Assembly: GCA_015680685.1 (NCBI GenBank)
Contig: MNCI01009501.1
Location: forward strand, 58,390 to 95,011
Length of the DNA stretch: 36,622 nucleotides
Origin: Gnetum montanum
Lineage: Eukaryota > Streptophyta > Gnetopsida > Gnetales > Gnetaceae
Direction of reading: 5' to 3'
Shown: piece after piece, positions 10,050 to 19,799 of the stretch
Layout: the number at the start of each line of letters is the position of its first letter
How positions within the stretch are numbered: the first letter of the stretch is position 1
The notes under the pieces: generated by a model
The model's database searches: none
Seen by the model: the letters and a program-made list of their open reading frames with translations, nothing else
Told to the model about the DNA's origin: nothing
Translations under genes and position numbers: made by a program

Positions 10050-12838
10050 TCATGTAGTTCCTAGTGGCGATGGCTCCTCCATTGGTGCCTTCCCTTTATC
10101 TTGTGCTCCAAGTTTTGAAGCTTGATGGCGTTGAAGTATGGCCTGGAGCTTCTCCTCTTCGGTCTAAGGGTCTTGTGCCATCCATGCTAATGTTCCAATG
10201 TTTGACTGAGTCGACACTTCCCACGAACAAGGTAGTTGCAGAAACATCTAGTTGGCCTTGACATACCAAGCCACAAACACCTGTCGTTCCTCCTCATAGG
10301 CTCTAGCTTTATTTCTGTATTCGTGAAGGTCTGTTAGCCATCGAGCCAAGTCAGTTGCAACATCTTTCTACCCCTGGTAGCTGGCTTTTACCACCTCAAG
10401 TTCAGAATTTACAACATCCAATTTCTCCACCAGCTTCTTGCACTCTGCAAATTCTGCTTCGTATTTGATGTGGGTGGTTGCTACTTGCTGCTCGAGCTTT
10501 GACCTTGGGCACCTTGCTATCAACATGGCAAGATTGGCATATCTTAGATTTTCCAACTCCATATACTCTGTCAAGTCTTGAATCTACAAGTCCTGATTTT
10601 TAACTTCCGCTTGTTGGACGAGAGCATATGTGTCCAATATGGCCCGCCAATCAATGTGTTGAGCACTGATAGTGTTGATTTAGGCCTTGGCCATATGGAT
10701 CTCCTTTCAAGGATCTATTTATACATCCCCACCTGATCGCAGAAGTGCTCCTTTAGCTTTTCATGTCGTTTAGCCTCATTCTTCCACACGCTTATCTCAA
10801 TCGTCGACTTTTGACGAATGGCATGTACCTCCTCCATCGAGAGGGTTCGATTTTCTTTGGCTAAACAGCTTATGTCTCAGTTGACCTAGATGAATTGTTC
10901 TGGTAATTGATGAAAGCGTTAATCAAGAACATTCTTTTACTTTTCTATAGTGGTCAACCGAAGGTTGTCTGCAACCAGCTGCTTATTTTCTTCCTGTAAG
11001 GTTTTGAGTGCCTTAAGATGCATATGGGTTTGCGCTTATGCTACGGAGGCATCCCAAAAAACCTTCTCCTTTTCATTCACCACCCTTTTATTCTCTGCGA
11101 TTAACTTTGTTAGTTGCTCGGTTCTAAAGTTTTCTAGTTAGTCTGCAGGAACAAAGTGCAGAGGGCCCTGCTGTGCTGCTTGTAAGGCCACAAGCTGCTC
11201 TTGTAGTTTCTGCACTTCAGCTTTAGCATCCTCTGCCCTTACTTCTGTTAAGACAAGCTTCCCCTTTATGGAAATGAGGTTTGACTGAATTGTTGTAACA
11301 TCTTGCAGGATGTCAAATAGGGACGTCATTACTTACCTTGTTTGAAGCAATCAATCAAGCGCATCCTCATGTTCCGCAGGAGTCATTGAGGTTTCGGCTA
11401 AGGTTTGAGCATCCCGTGCTCCTGAGAGATCTGCCGGTGACACAACAAGTACATTGAAGGATTCTTTGATGTGGTCTACGACCACTTTTACAGCTCCCAT
11501 GGCACTCTGGTGTTGCATGACCACCACAGTGGCCCCTTCACCAGTCTCTAACTGCACCTGGAAAGATGCCACATTTCTTGAGATCTGTTGTGACCATCTA
11601 CTTTCCCTTCCTCCTGTGTGAATGGAGACTTCACCCCTTGTGCGATATAACAAAACAGTAGACTGTCTGGCATCATCGATGATGCAGAAGAGGTTTGCAT
11701 CATCACAACTTCCCCAATTGACCGTCTCAGCGATGGCCCTAAGATGGCTCATCGACAGTCTGTAGTCTTACGACAGTGGTAGTTGATCCTGGCCTGTGCT
11801 AGGCCCTGTTTCTTGTTGTTGGCTGGGATCCATGGCTAAAGGTTGATTGGGTCTTGCAGGTTGAGTTTTAGTTGGCTCAGCCATATGTTCTTCTTCTTGT
11901 TTGGGTCCCAGCTCTTCGCCAGTGATTTTTCTAAGAGCTGGCGCTTTAAGCAATTCAGCATATGAAGCAGTTTGGGCCTTTCGGAGGACGTCATTAGTGT
12001 ATCCCCAAATACCAGCATGTCGGCAAAGCTTTCTGATAAGACAGGGGAAAGCAAGCGCCATCCTCCCTATCTTTCGTTCTTTGAACCGCCTCAAGATCTC
12101 CATCAAATATAGATGGGGTAGGTTAGCATTAACCTTTCCCATCAACACTGCACATCCTCTAGGCACATACGTAGATATTCTTTTTAGGCCCTTTGTGGGG
12201 AAGACGTGATATGTTCCAGTTTTGAAGTAAACCCTCTCTTCCATCGTCAATTCACCAAATGTTTTATCTTTGCCATAAGCCTTCTCCAACCAATCCTTTC
12301 GCACATCGGGGTCTAAACGGGTGGATAACCGAGCAACCTAGGGCCCTGTATTCGGAACATTTAACACTTCTCAAATGGCCTACATAGAGAAGTCAACTGT
12401 CATACCACAAATATTAACAATGATACCTTGCTCCCTATTGTGCCAAAATTGGTACATCTCTCCTAGGTACCAGGCGCCGCTTTCAGAGAGGATAGGCCAT
12501 AAGGGAGACCCTTTGAGGTGATCCCTAATGGCCTCAAGAGCAAACTCTGCAAATGATTCAAAGTTCAATTCCATAATCACTGCAGCAAATGTGGACTTCT
12601 CATGGATGCCCTGAACACAATCTTGGGGCAACGTGAGTTGTTGTCTTGGTTCAGGCGCTACAGCAGCTCCTCCTTCTGCCTACCCAAACCATCCAGTAGG
12701 AGGTTCATCTTGATGAATGCTAAATGATTGCTCCTCCTATTCTGCATGTTGTCTAGTAAGTCTTTGTCTTCCACCTCTTTGAGCTCGTTTGCTTCCACCT
12801 TGGGTAGGACCCTCCTGTTGTCCACGTTTCAGGGCCAT
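10050..12838 (-). pseudogene. Large extra ORF of Element M: plant-transposon-protein-like domain plus coiled coil, decayed
   Basis: One reading frame can be followed from ATG at 12838 to TGA at 10050-10052, about 929 codons, broken by in-frame stops (for example near 12736, 12685, 12378, 12369, 11768 and 11351) and one frameshift near 10700. Order: basic Gln-rich start (MALKRGQQEGPTQGG); a conserved-looking domain, about residues 80-300, with GMTVDFSM, RGCAVLMGK and ALAFPCLIRKLCRHAGIW; a Pro/Gln linker (11770-11900); then about 500 residues rich in Glu, Lys, Gln and Leu, probably coiled coil; end PSPLGTT. From memory the domain resembles the 'putative plant transposon protein' family (Pfam Transposase_32). 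Its function is unknown and transposase activity is not established. It has its own upstream promoter. Confidence 0.75.
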
Positions 12839-13306
12839 TTGCAATCACATGGGCCAAGCGTTAGTAAGGTTGTTTTTGAAGTTAAGTTATACCTTACTGC
12901 TTACCTTAATTAACGATCTTATGTTATCATGTGTGATAGTACCCGAAAGTTTGTAATGAGTCTTGTGACTTAGGTCGTTTCCATTTTGGTTTCCCGGTAT
13001 ACCTAGGGATTAAATGATTTTTAGGCACAATTATTCTCTAAGTGTTATAGTTAATTACCCTAGGTGATGTCCTTTGGGTGATGATAAATTTCAAAAAAGT
13101 TAGGCACTATTCGGCATGTGCCCCTCCCCCACAACTAAGCTGAACACTTCGGGTTCAAGTAGGTTCAAACGAAATAAAAATCGGAGTACCAGCGAGCGAG
13201 TTACGGTGAGAAAAGCAAGGGTCACTCAATCGCAACTCGTAGAGAGAAAATTCGAAAGCTCCCCCCGTGTGAATGCCAAAATGATGCTAAGTGTTGCGGG
13301 GGGTGA
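12839..13306 (-). other. Leader between internal promoter and extra ORF (Element M)
   Basis: About 470 bases separate the TATA box from the first ATG of the frame. There is no supported coding here. The part nearest TATA resembles, weakly but in order, the sequence after the TATA box of Element 2 at 18312-18400. A 5' UTR intron is possible but I could not identify splice sites with confidence. Confidence 0.5.
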
Positions 13307-13395
13307 CCTATTTATAGGCGATGGGGACACGATATCGCGTACGATACATCGCGTATGCAATATCACGTGGGACGCGATATCGTGTACGTGATATC
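13307..13395 (-). promoter_or_regulatory. Internal promoter of Element M: GATATC array and TATA box
   Basis: Half-sites start at 13331, 13345 (TACATC variant), 13359 (AATATC), 13376 and 13390, with gaps of 8, 8, 11 and 8. A TATA box (CCTATAAATAGG on the minus strand, 13307-13318) follows after 14 bases from TATA edge to first half-site. The same grammar occurs in the LTR U3 regions, but the flanking sequence is not LTR-like. It faces the large ORF at 12838, so it is best read as that ORF's own promoter. Confidence 0.72.
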
Positions 13396-14840
13396 GCGTC
13401 CCTAGTGATGTGAGGCACAACAACAAAAAGACTGAATTTTGAAAGGATTTTCTTGAAATAAACGTTGTAAATTAAGGACATTGGCTATTATCAAGGGTTT
13501 TAGGGCAATTGCATTATGTCTCGAGGCACAATTGATGATGACGGTGTGAATTTTACCAATAAAACCTTGGGTGGTAAGAAAAAGGGTATGTAATGGTACA
13601 TTAGAACATTAAAATTCATAGGTATAATAGTAGGGAAAGAAAATCAATTGAAAAATTATGCTGAGGGTAAGAAATGGTGTGTGTGAGCTATGTCGTAAGT
13701 GAAGATTACAAAAGATTACACAAGTGGATCCTCCCCAAAGTAGGTTTCAACCTATAATGCCCTTGTGTAATCACACTTAAAGTGTCTGTGGGCACTAGAA
13801 GGGTTAAATGTAATCCACACTAATTCCACAAAACACACAAATGTAATTATCACCGGAATGAGGTAAGAATTCTATGTTAGACACGACCTGAGCTACACTT
13901 ACACAAACAGTGAGATGAGATGAACTATAGAAAGGGATCGTAGAAATTGGGACATGAAGTAACTAACCTAGGGCACAGTGAATCCTGCATGTAAAGCATG
14001 ATTAAGATGTCATTAACCCATCGTTCCAAGATCAGGACCAAGTCCAATCCTCTAATCAGTGACATCACATTATTTCATCTCATGATGAGCAACTATGAGA
14101 GTACCATAACAACCAGGTGTACGATCTCTTGGCATTTTGTTCAAGGGAGGAGTGATTTTTGTTTTGTGGCCCTTCATTTGTTTTTTTTTTTTACTTTTTT
14201 TTCTTTTTTTTCTGATTGCTGAATCCAGAGAAGCCACCAACCTTCAGGCATGGGTACATATCTTTCCAGTGGGACCCCCTAGAATAGCATTGGATTTTTG
14301 AGTGCCCTCTTGATTACTTTTACTCCCATTTTTCATTAGATCTACAAGGATCTTAGTATAGCCATGTTGCATGATAACTCCCACAGATGTCACCAAAGAG
14401 AATCCAAAAGTCCCCTTGATGTCACACCCTAATCATTCCCTCTTAGTCCATCCTTCTTCATTCTGGGTACAATGAACACAAAATTAATTTTAAGTTTTAA
14501 GATTGTCAAGAATATCATTGTACCCGTGAACAAAACCTCTTATTTGTAGAGTGGATGAGTGGGTGCAATGGGCTCACTGTTCCAAATAATTGATCGCCCG
14601 AGACTTAATGACATAGAGCACACCTCAACCAACGATCCACATGAGTGTCATAGATGAGATTACTTACAAAAACGTAAAAAGACAAAAATACAAAAAGATA
14701 AAACAAAAAGTTGAAAAATAAAATAATAAAAAACAAAAATTAAAAAATTAAATAAAAATAAAAAGTGGTTATTAATCCTGCTTATTAGAATGAGGGATAT
14801 CCCTCATAGCTAAACAATTAAGGATGGCAAGGATTAATAA
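13396..14840 (-). other. Conserved non-coding module of Element M
   Basis: There is no supported ORF. It contains T-rich runs (plus strand 14179-14213) and an A-rich tract (14660-14765) that is the minus-strand form of the T-rich tract in Elements 1 and 2. The part at 13730-14100 matches, in opposite orientation, 9080-9104 plus 17606-17940 of Element 2, including an ACAAGGGCATTA word. The module therefore predates the insertion of M and is shared by both pol-less elements. Confidence 0.7.
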
Positions 14841-16005
14841 TTAACGACAGGGATCCTTGCATTTTGGAAATATTTTGGCTCGGTCATATTTACCCCATCG
14901 GGTTTCACACACTTGATTATAATGAGCATAGTGGGGCAATTTATATGATGTAGTTCCTAGATAATGAGTTGACCCACTATGATGTTTGTGATTAGAAGAT
15001 GGTACGCAAGGATCAGGATGATGCCTCCCATGGTTGTGTTCATTGGGCCGTATGGTTGTTGGAGTGTTAGATGGTGGCCTTGATGAAGTTACATGAGGCA
15101 TTAGCTTCAAAGATAAGGGTGCACCACAATGTGGGACTTGTGCTAAGTTGAAAGATGCAGTGGCCTCGGAATTGTGTTGTCCCTTCTTACGGCCATGTTT
15201 GAAGAAGGGGCACTTTTGATGTTGAGGAGGCTTTTCACTGTTGTTAGTAATAGAAGTACAAGTAATGTTCGTGGGTTGTTGCAATGGTGCAGACACCTTA
15301 GGAATAGTTGGTGGTGCTGTAGAAGGAGGGAAAGGATGAGAATGTTGAAAATGAGGAGAAGTGTAGGATACACAAGGTGGTGGTTGTGTTGAAGGTATGG
15401 GCTGGTAGTATTGAGGAGAATGGTACTGTGGTGAGATAAAGTGCATTGGCTCCGTTGGAGAAACAGGATGTTGAACATGATAAGCATTTGGATCCGGATG
15501 ATATGAAGGGTGTCTCCAGTCTAGTGGTGGTCTCCCCCACGACTGGGATTGTTGCCACTGTGATCCAACACAGTATCTCTGTATGAACTCTAGATGTAAC
15601 GTGCTTTCCCAATGCTCCCGTAAATGTAACAATATTGGGCATTGGCCCTTGGGGTGATCGTACAGGCATATGTTGCATTCATAGGTATGATTGGCAGTTG
15701 AGCTCTTATTTTCTTTATCCCTTCTTTTCGATTGTCTAATGTTTTTTCCTGCTTCTTGGGTTGCCAAAACTCTATCTCCAATGACGTTGATAAATTCTCC
15801 ACACTTTTGATATGTCCATTACAACATCTGATTGATCTTTGCCTTGACTTCTTCTAATGTTTGTTGTGTTGGCAAAGATGATGTTTCCACCTTGAGATTG
15901 GTTGATTTCTCCTTTTTATGATCATGGACCTTTGTTAAGTTGAGATTTTGGTCCCATTGATGTTTTTCAACACTCTCCCATCTAGCTAATTCTCCTTCTT
16001 CTTTT
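14841..16005 (-). pseudogene. Gag of Element M, C-terminal two thirds, start in the assembly gap
   Basis: The frame enters from the gap with EEGELARWESVE, matching the EEGEL segment of the other Gags, and runs to a stop at 14841. One in-frame TAA lies near 15811; the following 308 codons are open. The zinc knuckle (CNICLYDHPKGQC, about 15638-15680) has C-X2-C-X3-H-X4-C spacing. After it comes a long Pro/Gln/His/Tyr/Ser-rich tail that differs from Elements 1 and 3 except for a short KxPFF match. The frame then stops and no protease follows, unlike the other copies. It is the best preserved Gag C-terminus in the window. Confidence 0.8.
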
Positions 16006-16706
16006 NNNNNNNNNNNNNNNNNNNNNNNNNNNNNNNNNNNNNNNNNNNNNNNNNNNNNNNNNNNNNNNNNNNNNNNNNNNNNNNNNNNNNNNNNNNNNNN
16101 NNNNNNNNNNNNNNNNNNNNNNNNNNNNNNNNNNNNNNNNNNNNNNNNNNNNNNNNNNNNNNNNNNNNNNNNNNNNNNNNNNNNNNNNNNNNNNNNNNNN
16201 NNNNNNNNNNNNNNNNNNNNNNNNNNNNNNNNNNNNNNNNNNNNNNNNNNNNNNNNNNNNNNNNNNNNNNNNNNNNNNNNNNNNNNNNNNNNNNNNNNNN
16301 NNNNNNNNNNNNNNNNNNNNNNNNNNNNNNNNNNNNNNNNNNNNNNNNNNNNNNNNNNNNNNNNNNNNNNNNNNNNNNNNNNNNNNNNNNNNNNNNNNNN
16401 NNNNNNNNNNNNNNNNNNNNNNNNNNNNNNNNNNNNNNNNNNNNNNNNNNNNNNNNNNNNNNNNNNNNNNNNNNNNNNNNNNNNNNNNNNNNNNNNNNNN
16501 NNNNNNNNNNNNNNNNNNNNNNNNNNNNNNNNNNNNNNNNNNNNNNNNNNNNNNNNNNNNNNNNNNNNNNNNNNNNNNNNNNNNNNNNNNNNNNNNNNNN
16601 NNNNNNNNNNNNNNNNNNNNNNNNNNNNNNNNNNNNNNNNNNNNNNNNNNNNNNNNNNNNNNNNNNNNNNNNNNNNNNNNNNNNNNNNNNNNNNNNNNNN
16701 NNNNNN
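16006..16706. other. Assembly gap, 701 N
   Basis: Unknown bases between the leader and the gag body of Element M. In Element 4 the equivalent interval, from LTR end to the EEGEL segment, is about 1.6 kb, so the run of N probably understates the real distance, or the M gag is shorter. Confidence 0.95.
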
Positions 16707-16739
16707 GTATGATATAACTAATCTTGATAACTAGCACCG

Positions 16740-16758
16740 TCCCTGACAATGGTGCCAA
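16740..16758 (-). other. Primer-binding site of Element M, tRNA-Asp type
   Basis: On the minus strand the 5' LTR is followed directly by TTGGCACCATTGTCAGGGAC, close to the complement of the plant tRNA-Asp 3' end (TGGCGCCGTTGCCGGGG) with several transitions. It marks 16759-17605 as the 5' LTR. Confidence 0.78.
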
Positions 16759-17605
16759 TGATGAGTGGCAAGATACCCCTACACTCAACCATACAAAAAC
16801 AAGCATTTTCACGCGTGATCCGGTCGAACTCCGTAGACGGACTAGTTGTGACACCTAGACAGTTAGCCTTAGGTCGCAGTTCGCTGTCTTCCCACTTGGA
16901 CTAGTATTATATTTGTCACGTATGGTTTAGTCTAGAGTGAGGTGTATGATGGGTTTCTACTCTAATGCTACTTCTGAGGGCAATGGAAAGTAATATTATC
17001 TAAGCTAAGAGAGAAAGGGTAAAAGAATCTAATCTAGCCTAAGTGCGATGAGCATCCGTTCCTTGATTATTTGTACACATCTTGGACTTCGTGCATGACT
17101 ACCACTGGGATTACCAAGCGCAGATCCTAGGTACACTACTGGGTTACCAACTAGTCACACTTAAATGCTCGTAATCAAGTCATACTCATTTTGCATTCGA
17201 ACGTGAGTTTAATGGTGAGAGAGACTAATTAGGAAAGTAGTAAATAACAATTAAATAAATAAATAAACAAAGTGAATGCTACAATGATGAAGTAATCTCG
17301 ATCTTTATTGCCGATCATGTGCGTGTCCAAGTACGTCACACTCGAATAAAGGATGTCGTACAATTACATTCACCACACAAGGGGCAGACACTAGAAAATA
17401 TTCTATCTCTGGAGGAAGAAAACTGCCAGAGTTTCGCTACAGTCTAACTCTAATTTGTGAAACAAGGGAGAGCCGCCTCTTATTTATAGAACTGGCGGCA
17501 AACTGCGATATCACGTACGCAATATCACAAGGAAAGATGTGATATCACGTATGCGATATCGCGGCAGACGCTATATCACGGCCCATGCGATATCGCATCC
17601 CATCA
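16759..17605 (-). repeat. 5' LTR of Element M (847 bp)
   Basis: Bounded by TGATGAG at 16759 and CCCATCA at 17605. It aligns throughout with 9105-9882; the differences are mostly transitions, plus a longer U3 array. TATA on the minus strand lies at 17481-17488. The CTTTATT/AATAAAG arms lie at about 17300-17352. Confidence 0.9.
17481..17594 (-). promoter_or_regulatory. GATATC half-site array and TATA box (5' LTR of M)
   Basis: Six half-sites start at 17507, 17521, 17541, 17555, 17572 (TATATC) and 17589, with gaps of 8, 14, 8, 11 and 11. TATA is 18 bases from the nearest site. The array fills nearly all of U3. Confidence 0.8.
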
Positions 17606-18230
17606 TAAGGGATATGGACTTGGTTTAGATCTTGGATGTAAAGGCTAATGACCATTTTAACCATGCATTACACACATAATTCATTATGCTTATGGTAAGA
17701 CACCTCACATCCCATTTTCTACAATTCTTGCTGCTACCATTTCACTTCCTTGTTTTATATAATTATAATTTAATAGTATTGTATAATATAGTGTTATTTT
17801 CCTATTAACGTAATATGAGCATGTGTGTTTTGAAAGACAGGTATGATTTACATTCAACTCATAGACACTTCTACGTGTGGTTATACAAGGGCATTAAGGG
17901 TAAGAGCCTACTTTGAGGAGGACCCACTTATATAACTCTTATGTTTCATACTTGATAACAAATTACACATCATATTGTACCTCCTAAGTACTTTAGCAAT
18001 AACCATTATCTACCTACATATTTATAGTCACTCATAAATTCAGTAATTTTGATCAAATTATCTCCTAAACTTATTTGACTTGCCTTGTCCCAAATTTCTT
18101 CTTTAAACATACTTTCAACATTCAATTCTCATACTCTAAGAATTATCTATGATCAAATACCCTTTGGATCATCTTCACACCTTTCAGTCTACCTATTCCA
18201 TCAAATTTTATAAAAATTTTGAAAATTTCA
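17606..18230 (+). mobile_element. Element 2, right part: conserved non-coding module
   Basis: Continuation of Element 2 after the insertion of Element M. GGATATGGACTTGG, CATGCATTACAC and ACAAGGGCATTAAGGG match the module inside M read on its minus strand. It has no supported ORF. Confidence 0.72.
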
Positions 18231-18235
18231 ATAGT

Positions 18236-18311
18236 GATATCATAGATGCAATATATAAGAACCTATGATATCGCATCAATGATATTGTTCTTATAAAAAT
18301 CTATATATATG
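18236..18311 (+). promoter_or_regulatory. Internal promoter of Element 2: GATATC array and TATA box
   Basis: Half-sites start at 18236, 18250 (AATATA), 18267 and 18281 (GATATT), with gaps of 8, 11 and 8. A TATATATAT box starts 15 bases later at 18302. It occupies the same place relative to the conserved module as the internal promoter of Element M, and the sequence after TATA is weakly similar. This supports an ancestral internal promoter. Confidence 0.65.
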
Positions 18312-19384
18312 CACAAATTGTTAGGAAAATTTTTCATTCCATCATTTCACATAAGAAGAGCTCATGTTGTTTTTCTATCTAACAACCTTTAAAGTGGAAA
18401 TTCATACAACAAAAATTCATAGTGGAAATTAAGAAGGATGTCTATTCATCTTAAATTAGTTTTGATGATGTTATTATCCATGTTATGAATTTGTAGATGC
18501 AACAAAAGATTGCATTGCTAGGGGCTATAGTTGAAAAATCAAAGGAGAAGATGTAGACTTAGATGGGAATTTATGCATGAGGTCTTGAAGCATGTCTATT
18601 TAGTTATTTCTATTATTATGTAAACATTTGATTTGGGAGCATCATATGTAACTACCAACATTAGTTTGAAATTTTATGTTAACTTAATAAATACCTAGAG
18701 CCATTAATTTGGGATCAAACTTAAGCAACATGCTTTCTACTATTAGCTAGTCATCTCCTAGTGTGTAAGGTTTACACATTGCTTTTCATTCAAATCAACA
18801 AGGAAAATAAGACAAAGTTCTAATTAACCAAACTCTACAATAGCTGATACAACAACATACAAGATAGAAAAATTAGGTATGCAAATGATTCTCTTATCTA
18901 TATATGTAATCATTCTTGGTTTTCTATCCCACATGAATAGTGACATGCTCATTTAGAACTAAGTTATTTTAGTTTTTTTACATTTTCTTAAATAAGTTAG
19001 CACAAAAAGAAAGTCAAAGAAGTATGAGAAAGAAAATAAGAAAGGAAAGATATCAAGTAATATTTACTTTTTTGTTAAACTAGTATACAAGTTTAGTATT
19101 TCTATAGTTTGTTAGTTGATTTAATGTGTTTACATAAAAAATTTCAGGCATCTCATTAAAATTATTAGATAATATTGTAGTAGCATTTATTTTTATATTT
19201 TTAAAAAATTGGTTGTATAAATAAGAAGATATATAAGATACCATGTTAAAATATCTCATATATATTCATGATGTACAATAGTGCAACATGACTGAGGGTT
19301 GTGTTTGAGTACTTGAACCAAAATTTGCATCAGTAACATAATCCAAAGTTGATGAATGTATTTCATAATGTCAAGTTAAGCATA
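18312..19384 (+). other. AT-rich stretch without a recognised gene
   Basis: By position the first part may be the leader and extra ORF of Element 2, but I could not follow any frame matching the Element M ORF and saw no 3' LTR. The rest may be older decayed sequence up to the LINE end at 19385. Confidence 0.4.
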
Positions 19385-19799
19385 CATCATCATCATCATC
19401 TTAGCATTGTATCAATAAAATGGAGTTAGTTGCATAAGTTCTTTTTCTCCATTTACCTCTATGAAGAGCTAGATATTTGGTTATTGGTAATTTCTTCAAA
19501 TCATCTTCAATGGTTTATCTCCAAGTAATTTTTAGTCATCTTATTGGTGGCTTTTCTCAAACAATGATGTAGAAACATTTTCAATAGGCTCATTATCTAA
19601 TCTTCCTTGCACATGATCAAGCCATTTAGGCCATCATTCTATTAACTTGTCTAAGGTCTATGTTATGTAGTTTATCTCTTTTAGTAACATTCAATATCCA
19701 CCTATGCATTCTCATTTCTACCACACTAATTTGTTATTAATGTCTCTTTTTACTACCCAACATTCAACACCATTTATGATAACATTCTTGATTTCTTGT
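19385..19799 (-). mobile_element. RTE-like LINE, 3' part (C-terminus and tail)
   Basis: On the minus strand, broken frames read NGVECWVVK, VEMRMHRWILNVTKRDKLHNIDLRQ and KWLDHVQGRLDNEP, the order seen C-terminal to the RT domain of plant RTE-type non-LTR retrotransposons, then a KWRKRTYA-like end. A (GAT)n tail (CAT repeats on plus, 19385-19400) closes it, as is usual for this group. The 5' direction continues at 28873 on the far side of Element 3. Confidence 0.75.

Larger units (their letters stand above)
9105..17605 (-). mobile_element. Element M: complete, pol-less LTR retrotransposon with an extra ORF
   Basis: On the minus strand the order is 5' LTR (16759-17605), tRNA-Asp-like primer-binding site, gag (partly in an assembly gap), conserved non-coding module, internal promoter, ORF of about 929 codons, polypurine tract, 3' LTR (9105-9882). 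Flanking bases are TAAGT (9100-9104) and TAAGG (17606-17610), a plausible 5-base target duplication with one change. The insertion interrupts the tail of Element 2. No protease, RT, RNase H or integrase can be found, so it should depend on relatives such as Elements 3 and 4 for replication. Confidence 0.85.

Noticed and set aside
11901-12209. Plus-strand ORF opposite the extra ORF of Element M
   Set aside because: It is antisense to the conserved-looking domain on the minus strand and has no features of its own.
10050-12838. Extra ORF as a host gene or a separate transposon insertion
   Set aside because: It lies between the conserved module and the polypurine tract of Element M, in the same orientation, with no terminal repeats or target duplication around it. 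Host origin long ago remains possible.
15982-16854. ORF of 290 codons spanning the assembly gap
   Set aside because: Most of it is unknown residues from the run of N, and its ends are in different contexts (gag frame and LTR).
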